DNA from: Symsagittifera roscoffensis
Lineage: Eukaryota > Xenacoelomorpha > Acoela > Convolutidae
Direction of reading: 5' to 3'
Assembly: GCF_963678635.1 (NCBI RefSeq)
Contig: NC_087067.1
Location: 43,561,829 to 43,625,828 of the forward strand
DNA: 64,000 bases
Both the position numbers and the translations under genes were made by a program. This document shows positions 42,001-51,800 of this stretch, piece by piece. Under the pieces are notes generated by a model. It did no database searches. It was given only the letters and a program-made list of their open reading frames with translations, and was not told the DNA's origin. Within the stretch, counting starts at the first letter, position 1. Every line of letters begins with the position of its first letter.

Positions 42001-45000
42001 TTTAATTGCAATCAGGCAATTGTGTTGATTGATCGCGTACCCTTTCCTTTTGAATAAATTATTAGACTATAATCCGGTCAATTAGAGCATTCCGTATTAG
42101 GAGTTATATAATGCAGTGAAGCCCAAATAAATTGCACTTAGTAACCGCGGTAACGCCGCTTGTTGCATAAGAAGAAAATTAGCCAAAGGTATACTCATAA
42201 TAGGTATTTAAATTACAGTATAAGAGCTGGAGGCGCAACCGTGAACTTAGGTTTAAGCTTATCATTTAAGTTTAACTGAACAAGGCATGGCAAATCACAG
42301 TGCAGATAAGATTGCGAAGCAGCAATTATAAAATCGCTGGTCAAATACGGCCAAGTTAACAACCCCCCCCCCCCCCCCCCACACACAAAAAAACGGCCCG
42401 GGGTACTCTTGGTCCTCGTGTTATCTTGGTCCTATTTGACCAGCGATTATATAAATACTGCTTTGCAACCTTATCTGCACTGTGATTTGCCATGCGTTGT
42501 TCAGTTGAACTTAAATAATAAGCTTAACCCTATTGCGCCTCCAGCTCTTATACTGTAACTTATATACCTCTTATGAAAAGACCTTTGTTAATTTTCAGCC
42601 AATCAGAATCGAGCATTTTCATGACCAAACATTTCCGCCCAAAAGCAGTCATTTAATGAACTGACTGTTTTTTTTGGGGCGGAAAAGACTGGAGCGGAAA
42701 GACTGGGAGCCGAGCATTTTACATGCAACGCTTAGCAAATCTAATACAAATTAATTGCTGGGGTGGAAGATCTTAACTTGGTCTATTTGAGGGGTGATGT
42801 GACCTTGATAAGTCAAATATCACTACTGTTGTGCCATTGAAGGAGGAGGTGGACACTGTTCCACTTACCGCTTCCCTCATCCGCTAGAATATGTCCCCAC
42901 CCGCCACAGTTATGTGACTCCCCATTGGGATTGATGAGCATAGTATTGTGTCCTGTGCCACTGATCACCACTATTCCATACTTGGCAGAAGTAGCCAGTG
43001 CTCCGAAGGTGTCTGTGGACATATTGATCTCCTCGCTGTCTGTGGGGTATCTCTCCATCATCAGACGAATCATCTCCTTCTGCATTTCCGCATTGTCACT
43101 TCCACTCAACGACAGACCCTGCAGTCAACATCAGCCAAATTGAAACATTAGCTCTTTCCGAAGTATAACTAGATATAACTTCTTCTGATTGATAGGCAAA
43201 GGTAGTGGTAACATAGCTACCCAAATTTCTACAAACTTTTTTGTCTTCAATGCCATTTTTAGTCAAGTCCAAGTGGGTTTGTAAGAGAGGAGGACCTGGG
43301 ATTTTCTCGAGAGGGGATTTTTTGTCGATCTTTTTTGACCCATGTTTTGCACCGCAGGCAAACTTTTGAAAAATCAGGCAGAAAAACGCCCTAAAAATGG
43401 ATGTCCTGGAACAGTACCCAAGGGGCAACCCTTTGTTTCGGCAGTGGCTCGAATCTCTGAGGCTATTATAGCCCCTCATTCCCAACAAAATAGACCATGT
43501 TTTGATGAGACAAAGTTTGAAACAGCGAAACTTTAGTTAATAAAAGCAACTCAATGACACTCGTGAGTAAAAATGGCTTCGGAGGCAATTTTTCTCAAAT
43601 ATCAATTAAGAAAGGAGTTTGGAAAAGCCAAGGCGGTCATGTTGCCAGTACCTTTGCCTCCAATGAGAAACAGTAGCGAATGAAGGAGGAAGTCAACCCT
43701 TCAAAAGTTCAATTTGTAACCAAATGTTCTGATTTTGGTACACCATTCGACACTGAATATTCATTGCACTGAAGAATGATAGTACTTCTCAGTAACTGAA
43801 TGAACTCAACTCACCTCACTTTAAATAACAATAAAAAAAAAACGAAATACACGATAAAAACAAAAATTATGAAAAATTCCATCAAGAAAAAAATTGAGTG
43901 TTTCTTTAGGTGTTTTTCAAGTCACTTTGAATTACCTTGAAAAATATTCCAAGTCAAAAACTGAAGCAGCAGATTCGATTGTTTTATTTAACAAAGCATG
44001 CGAGCATAAGTTAATATGTATGAATGTTAATTGATGGAAAATCGATCCTTAGATTAATTACATTCCAAATAAACTATCACAATATTGTGGTCTTTTCTAC
44101 AGAATCAGATCCGCAATCATCTGTTTAATGACTATAAAAATTTCAAAAAACCAATCATCCAGCATGGTAATTTAATATACGGTTGTTCAAACAAATCTAG
44201 TCTGCATCAAAGTAAAAAAAAACACGAACATCACGGAAAGATTTTTTAAACCCTTATTATTGAAAATGAACATCCAGTGTTTGATATTTTGCTATGAAAC
44301 TTTCAAAGAAATAGTTTGGCAATTTCAGAAAACTAGCAACATTAACTGCATGATCCCTGTTCAAACCAGTCGGACTATGAAATATACTCGGCAAAATTCT
44401 AGATTCACCCCTCATCAGAAGGTTGACGGTTCGAAGCGATGCATGTTCTGAACTCATTAATAGTCGCAAGGAAACACCAGACTTGGCCCAAAAAAACCTC
44501 AAAAATATATTTCGCGAGATTTTGGAAATGAATAGTTTATCCACAAATTAGTTTTTAAATTACAACATGCGAAGTGCATGCGGGACCTGTCTATCATAGT
44601 TGCTTTCGTTGGACCACTTTATCATAGTACTAAACCCCCTTTGATTTTTTCTGAAAATCATTTTATGAAAGCCTATTTATAATGACTTTATAAAACCTTA
44701 ACTGCAAAAAAACGTGCCAGCATGAACAAACTTTCACAACAGTTTTCGCATGCAAACGCTACTGTATGAACAATTTTATACAATTTCTTTCGTATTTTTG
44801 GAGGGTAGTAGGATACTGGATTTGAAACTGAATTTGTTTACATACCTTAGATTGTAACTTAACCCGTTTAGCCATAATTAATTACACGTAGGTTTTTTTT
44901 TACTCTTTCCACACCCCCACCTCGCACGCGCATCCTTTTAGCGGTACTATGATACTTGAGAGAAGGGGGAAAAGAGCGATAGGGAGGTCATAGAAACTAA

Positions 45001-48000
45001 ACGGGTTGTTTATGTAAATAGAGTGCCTCAAACTTGTTCAATTTTGTTCTTGGATGATTTCAGTTAAAATATCGAAGTTTGCGCGAATGAGACATGTTAA
45101 TTACGTCTGTGAAAAAGTTTTAAAACGACCAACTGAGCATTTTGATTTAGCTAGTTGTGGTATTTGCCTAAATTAGCGTGACCCCTCTCTCACATTCGGG
45201 ACCCCTCTCTCACATTCTGTTTTTAAAAGGACCTAGTTTTTTTTTTGAAAATATGGCCTCCTCAAAAAAGTTGAATATCCGCCCTGTATCGTGTAGGTTC
45301 GTGATCCTACTAGTTTTTCGCAAATTTCAGATTTCAATTAAGATTTACCTTCCTTAAGGAATACATGCAGTATAGCGAAGTTTAAAGAGCACTACGTAGC
45401 TTGGTATTGACTAATCAATACGATAATTAGACAAGCAAACAAATGACTAATATCGAAAAATTTCGAATCTTGAAAGAATTAGTTCCTCCTCTCGCAAAAT
45501 TTTTGAGATGGCAAAAATTTATTCTACCCAAGCCTCCCCCCTCCCCCAAATGGAAACTGAGGAAGCTAACTTAACAAAACTCTTAACGAAAACTGGGACA
45601 GCTGCCGAGTTCAACTGTGATTTAAGAGAAATAATTAAAGTGGACTTGACAAACATTGGGTTCAGCTCAGCTTGGCGAATGAGCTATCGAAAGAAACCAA
45701 ATCAGACTAAAGAAAAGTAGTCCCAGAGAAAATTGGCAGTAGTAGGGATGTATCATGGGAAATAGGTCTCCTAAATAACATGAACAGACAGGATATTTAC
45801 TTAGCTCCCCAGAGGTAATTTTTTTGGCAGAATTTGACACCTTATAGGCGAATTATTTCCCCCTGATAGCTAAACGATCGGGATTGGAATACAGTATGGC
45901 TGTAAATTTAAGATGCTTGGAATGAATTAACGACCCATAAAAAAGTTCTTCCCCCAAAGGGAGGTCGGAACGTTAAATAAAAACCTTGGGAGCCTTGTTA
46001 AATAAACACAACTTGGTTTGGAGGTAAAATTGGACTTGATGTTTGCACAACTCAGTTAGAGATACCTAATATGAACTTGCAATTTCGGACTAGTGTCGTC
46101 AGAGGAAGAATTTAGCTAAGATGTTGCAAAAGGGGTACCGAACTAAAAGTCAGGACTTGTAGGGACGACCATAACTGTAACTTAAACTAAAACTCAATTA
46201 GATAAACATAGCGAAAATGTTACGGGTAGCCTATCCCTAGGCAAAACAATAGTGCTGGGAGAGCGCATGGTTGGTTCTCATTGTTAGTTGGAGAACAAAA
46301 TTAGCTACTGGTGAGAGTAGTTTTAAGTTCTCGTAGCTAGTTAGAGAACAGTTCGACAGAGATTCTCCCAAGTGAGTGTGAATTCATCAGGTTAGTGATT
46401 TCTCAAGAGTGAGAGATAGTTGATTGAGCTATCGAAGATAGCAAAAGTGCAGAAAGTTAGTTAGTGTTAACGGGAAGTTTAATTGCAATCAGGCAATTGT
46501 GTTGATTGATCGCGTACCCTTTCCTTTTGAATAAATTATTAGACTATAATCCGGTCAATTAGAGCATTCCGTATTAGGAGTTATATAATGCAGTGAAGCC
46601 CAAATAAATTGCACTTAGTAACCGCGGTAACGCCGCTTGTTGCATAAGAAGAAAATTAGCCAAAGGTATACTCATAATAGGTATTTAAATTACAGTATAA
46701 GAGCTGGAGGCGCAACCGTGAACTTAGGTTTAAGCTTATCAGTTAAGTTTAACTGAACAACGCATGGCAAATCACAGTGCAGATAAGATTGCGAAGCAGC
46801 AATTATAAAATCGCTGGTCAAATACGGCCAAGTTAACAACCCCCCCCCCCCCCCCACACACAAAAAAACGGCCCGGGGTACTCTTGGTCCTCGTGTTATC
46901 TTGGTCCTATTTGACCAGCGATTATATAATTACTGCTTTGCAACCTTATCTGCACTGTGATTTGCCATGCGTTGTTCAGTTGAACTTAAATAATAAGCTT
47001 AACCCTATTGCGCCTCCAGCTCTTATACTGTAACTTATATACCTCTTATGAAAAGACCTTTGTTAATTTTCAGCCAATCAGAATCGAGCATTTTCATGAC
47101 CAAACATTTCCGCCCAAAAGCAGTCATTTAATGAACTGACTGTTTTTTTTGGGGCGGAAAAGACTGGAGCGGAAAGACTGGGAGCCGAGCATTTTACATG
47201 CAACGCTTAGCAAATCTAATACAAATTAATTGCTGGGGTGGAAGATCTTAACTTGGTCTATTTGAGGGGTGATGTGACCTTGATAAGTCAAATATCACTA
47301 CTGTTGTGCCATTGAAGGAGGAGGTGGACACTGTTCCACTTACCGCTTCCCTCATCCGCTAGAATATGTCCCCACCCGCCACAGTTATGTGACTCCCCAT
47401 TGGGATTGATGAGCATAGTATTGTGTCCTGTGCCACTGATCACCACTATTCCATACTTGGCAGAAGTAGCCAGTGCTCCGAAGGTGTCTGTGGACATGTT
47501 GATCTCCTCGCTGTCTGTGGGGTATCTCTCCATCATCAGACGAATCATCTCCTTCTGCATTTCCGCATTGTCACTTCCACTCAACGACAGACCCTGCAGT
47601 CAACATCAGCCAAATTGAAACATTAGCTCTTTCCGAAGTATAACTAGATATAACTTCTTCTGATTGATAGGCAAAGGTAGTGGTAACATAGCTACCCAAA
47701 TTTCTACAAACTTTTTTGTCTTCAATGCCATTTTTAGTCAAGTCCAAGTGGGTTTGTAAGAGAAGAGGACCTGGGATTTTCTCGAGAGGGGATTTTTTGT
47801 CGATCTTTTTTGACCCATGTTTTGCACCGCAGGCAAACTTTTGAAAAATCAGGCAGAAAAACGCCCTAAAAATGGATGTCCTGGAACAGTACCCAAGGGG
47901 CAACGCTTTGTTTCGGCAGTGGCTCGAATCTCTGAGGCTATTATAGCCCCTCATTCCCAACAAAATAGACCATGTTTTGATGAGACAAAGTTTGAAACAG

Positions 48001-48761
48001 CGAAACTTTAGTTAATAAAAGCAACTCAATGACACTCGTGAGTAAAAATGGCTTCGGAGGCAATTTTTCTCAAATATCAATTAAGAAAGGAGTTTGGAAA
48101 AGCCAAGGCGGTCATGTTGCCAGTATCTTTGCCTTCAATCAGAAACAATAGCGAATTAAGGAGGATGTCACCCCTTCAAAAGTTCGATTTGTAACCAAAT
48201 GTTCTGCTTTTGGTACACCATTCGACACTGAATATTTATTGCACTGAAGAATGATAAAACTTCTCAGTAACTGGATAAATTTAAATTACCTCACTTTAAA
48301 TAACAATAAAAAATGAAATACACGATAAAAAAATTTTGAAAAGTGCCATCACAAAAAAATTGGTAGTATTTCTTTCGGTTTTCTCAAGTCAGTCGTTGGA
48401 CGAACTCGAATCATCTCACTTTGAATTACCTTAAAACAAAAGTTACGAAATATACCGAGTCAAAAACTGAAGCAGCCGATTCGATTGTGTTAGTTAACAA
48501 AGCATGCGAGCAGGTTTCAGTTATAATAATATGTATGAATGTTCATTGATGGAAAATCGATCCTCAGATTAATTACATTCCAAATTAACTATCAAAATAT
48601 TGTGGTCTTTTCTACAGAATCAGATAAGTGTTTCATCGCAATCATCTGCTTAATTACTATTTAATTTTTTTTAAAGCAATCATTCAGCATGGTGTTTTAA
48701 TATACGTTTGTTCGATTGAAACTAGTCTGAATCAAATTTTAAAGAAGCAAACACGAAAGAC

Positions 48762-48801
<40 letters not shown>

Positions 48802-51800
48802 TTTATTTCTCATTGTTGATGGTAAATATGCATACAACGAGAATTTAAACATGAAGCACCAGAAACATTGAGGGGACAGTTAACGAACCCAATTGGGTTA
48901 CAGAGCAGTGCCCGTAAGAAAAGGTTTTTTGAAAAACTACTGAGTCCGTTCGGTCCCTTATTATTGAAAAAAAAACATCCAATGTGATTGAATTTTATTT
49001 TATGAATTGTTCAACAGTTTGACAATTTCAGAAAACTAGCAACATAAACTGCATGATCCTTGTTCAAACCAGTCGGACTATGAAATATACTCGGCAAAAA
49101 TTCTAGATTCACGATTCACAAAAAAATTCTAGATAGTTGCAAGGAAACACCAGACTTGGCCCAGAAAAATCATTAGAATATTTGTATTTCAACTAGAGAA
49201 AACTTAGGCAGCAATTAAATCGAGAAAATTACGCTGACATTTGATTTCTCAAAAAAAAACAAAAGATGAATAAAGGTTGTCTATTTTGTCGCTTTTTAAG
49301 TTTAAATACTCAATCATTATGTGCTTCAGACTTGAAAAAGACGTTGAAGAGTTAAAAAACTGTAATTTCGAAAAGATGTTGCACCTAAAAAACTACTCTC
49401 TTCAGAAGATCTCCAGTAAATGAAGTTTCTGTTAGTTATTTTAATTTTGATAGCAACTCCTTAACAACTTCCAGATTCATTCTTACTTGGCCCAGAGGTA
49501 ACGCCTTTGCACCCTAAGGGCCTTGTTTTTTTCAGTATGAATTAAATTGGATATTTTCCTGTAAAAATTGATTTGTCGAACTTTCGTTTGTCTGCTCAAG
49601 TTTTGTCCTTTTAGTTCCCACCTCACCAATTTTTCTTTTGTTGCAAGTAATTTTCATTTTAGTAGCAACTGTTGTTCATTGTAGTTTCAGGGGCTTTTAA
49701 ATTTTTTTCTTAAAATTTAAGGGGACTTAAAATTAAAGGGTTGGTCGGCCGAAAACGGATTCCATAAAATAATACTAAAAGGGGACCCTTTGGTTGGTGA
49801 TGGGGTCGAATCCCCGAGGGGGGGGGCGTCCCCCCTAAATATACCCCTTTATGTTACAAAACTCCAATTTGAAAATGAATTATTATTACACTTGAGAGAG
49901 CAAGGGTCTATTATCGGGAAGTAGGTTTTTCATTTCCCGTAAACAAATTTTCTTACATATCTTACTTGCTTTTCTTTTTTTGTTGATCCAAAACAACTTC
50001 CAAATTCGTTCCCTCTTGGCCCAGAGTTAGCGTGTTCGCCTTAGCACTTTAAGGTCTGGGGTTCCAGTCCCTGCCGGATCTTGTTCTTTTTTCAGTAAGT
50101 TTGAAATTGATTTTTTTCCGGTAAAAATGGATTTGTCGGACTTTCGTTTGTCTGCTCAAGTTTAGTTGCCACATCAAGGATTTTTATTTTAGTGCAAGCA
50201 ATTTTCATTATAGTTGCAAGTGTTGTTCATTGTAGTTTCAGGGGGACTTGAACTTTTTTCACAATATCTTTTTTCCCGCTCAACTGATGTCTGCGCATAG
50301 AGTGTCGGCTTTGTTTCTGCTTCGTAACTTTTTCGGTTGCTTATGTAATATTCAAATGTTTTGCATAGAATAAGCATGTTTACCTAGAATAAACTTCATT
50401 CCAACTTTTAGTAGATCTAGTTTTTTTTAATATTTTTATTTTTCACTTCGTATGTTTTGTATTTTTGTGTACAATCTTGTTTTGATTGCGTACAATTTTC
50501 AGGGTTCAAGCTATTTTCTCAGTAGGATGGCGATTGTGGGTAACTTGAATTTTGTCCTTGTCTACTTACGAGTGAGCGGAAGGCCTGATTTTCAGTGATG
50601 TTGGCTTTCTTCTTCACTTCCTGTACAAGGTTGTGAATCGTCTCCAGACATTTATCGATACCTATCACCTAAACACAGCACAAATACAAACAGAAGATAT
50701 CATACTCGCCACTTGCGATTAGCGAGATAGATGTAATTTCAAAAAGTTGCAGATCATTTAAATAATTGAGAAAATCTAGTCAAAAATTTTTCGCATATGA
50801 TGGATTTGGAGGTATGTTTCCAAAATTTTTGATAATAGACCGATTACAAGATGTCAATTAATTTGATTAGGTTTATCTTGCTCTACTGAGACCACTAGAA
50901 TGACACTTTTAAAATGTAATATCTCGGTGACACAGGAAAGTTTTTGATAAAAAGCCAATAAATTAGCTCTTTCTGTAAGATTAAAATCAAATTAGCAATC
51001 TGGCGCAACGTGTCTAACCCTCACGCGTAACGTATAATAGTGCATAAGGCTTTTTTTTAAAGTACTTCAGTGGCTAAAAAATTTCAATGGATTAAGGACG
51101 GAGGCCATCCCACCACAAATTTCATCAGCAAAGCTTTTTAAATTTTATTGGGTAAGCAAACTTAAACTTCATGATAAATTTACAGTGCAATTAATGTTTA
51201 ACACAGAGGCAAAAGGGAGCTTCGCAACACTTCCGATGCAAAGAACACATTTCGCTACAAAACAGTGAAAGAAAAAAGAATAAGTCAAAAAATTCTGAAA
51301 AATTATGTTAAAAAATTTACTTGCAAAAGTAACTTGATATAAGTTTTAAAATAACAGCTACAAAAACTTCATATTTGTATCAGATGAAAATCACAAACAG
51401 CCCTGAAAAATTGAAAATCATTTACCGAGCGGCAACAAAGGCGACAAACTTTGGGTCGAAACCTGTTGGGCCGAAAACAAAACTGTTGCCAAAAAAAACT
51501 TCATTCAACGTAAAAGTTTTTACGACCCATCCAAACTGAAACATATAATCCCAAATGGATATATTTTACCCTCAAAATTACGCAAAATAAGTTGACTAAG
51601 TCGATATGACATAAACTGAAACTGTTTGAATATTAAAAAAGAACGAAAAAAAAAAATGAAAAAATGAAACTTAAAATCAGACAAGGTAAATTTAAAAATT
51701 TGTGAAGTTTCAGTTGTAGTAAAAACTGTTTAAAATTGAACACAACCCATGCTTTAAAAATGTATAAATAAAAACTCTACCAGATAAAAAATAGGCGTAG

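Larger units (their letters stand above)
39780..44256. repeat. 4.5-kb tandem duplication, unit 1 (contains NAGK exon 4a)
   Basis: Begins TTATTGAAAATGAACATCCA and is followed directly by unit 2. Sub-blocks in order: D (39780-40024), B (about 40025-41734), C with foldback and exon 4a (to about 43650), and E (about 43650-44256). D, B and C match unit 2 almost perfectly. E matches with many substitutions and indels. Confidence 0.92.
44257..48960. repeat. 4.5-kb tandem duplication, unit 2 (contains NAGK exon 4b)
   Basis: Second unit, starting TTATTGAAAATGAACATCCA at 44257. Unit 3 is only a partial, more diverged D block (48961 to about 49170). Unit 2 is longer than unit 1 because its E block carries a GAAA microsatellite and extra sequence (about 48700-48960). 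Confidence 0.92.

Noticed and set aside
41743-42110. Possible solo LTR (TGTTACGGG ... CCGTATTA with a GAATAAA-like signal)
   Set aside because: No target duplication and no second copy outside the tandem unit, so the boundaries cannot be supported.
43096-43488. A 130-codon minus-strand frame next to NAGK exon 4a (and its copy at 47571-47963)
   Set aside because: It is the intron upstream of exon 4 read through the acceptor. The conserved kinase sequence starts exactly at the AG junction, and the upstream part matches a repeat family.
41031-45720. A 70-codon frame present twice (41031-41243, 45508-45720)
   Set aside because: The third copy of the same block (near 36350) is frameshifted by one base in a C-run. 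The frame has no motif, and the copies are near-identical because of duplication, not selection.
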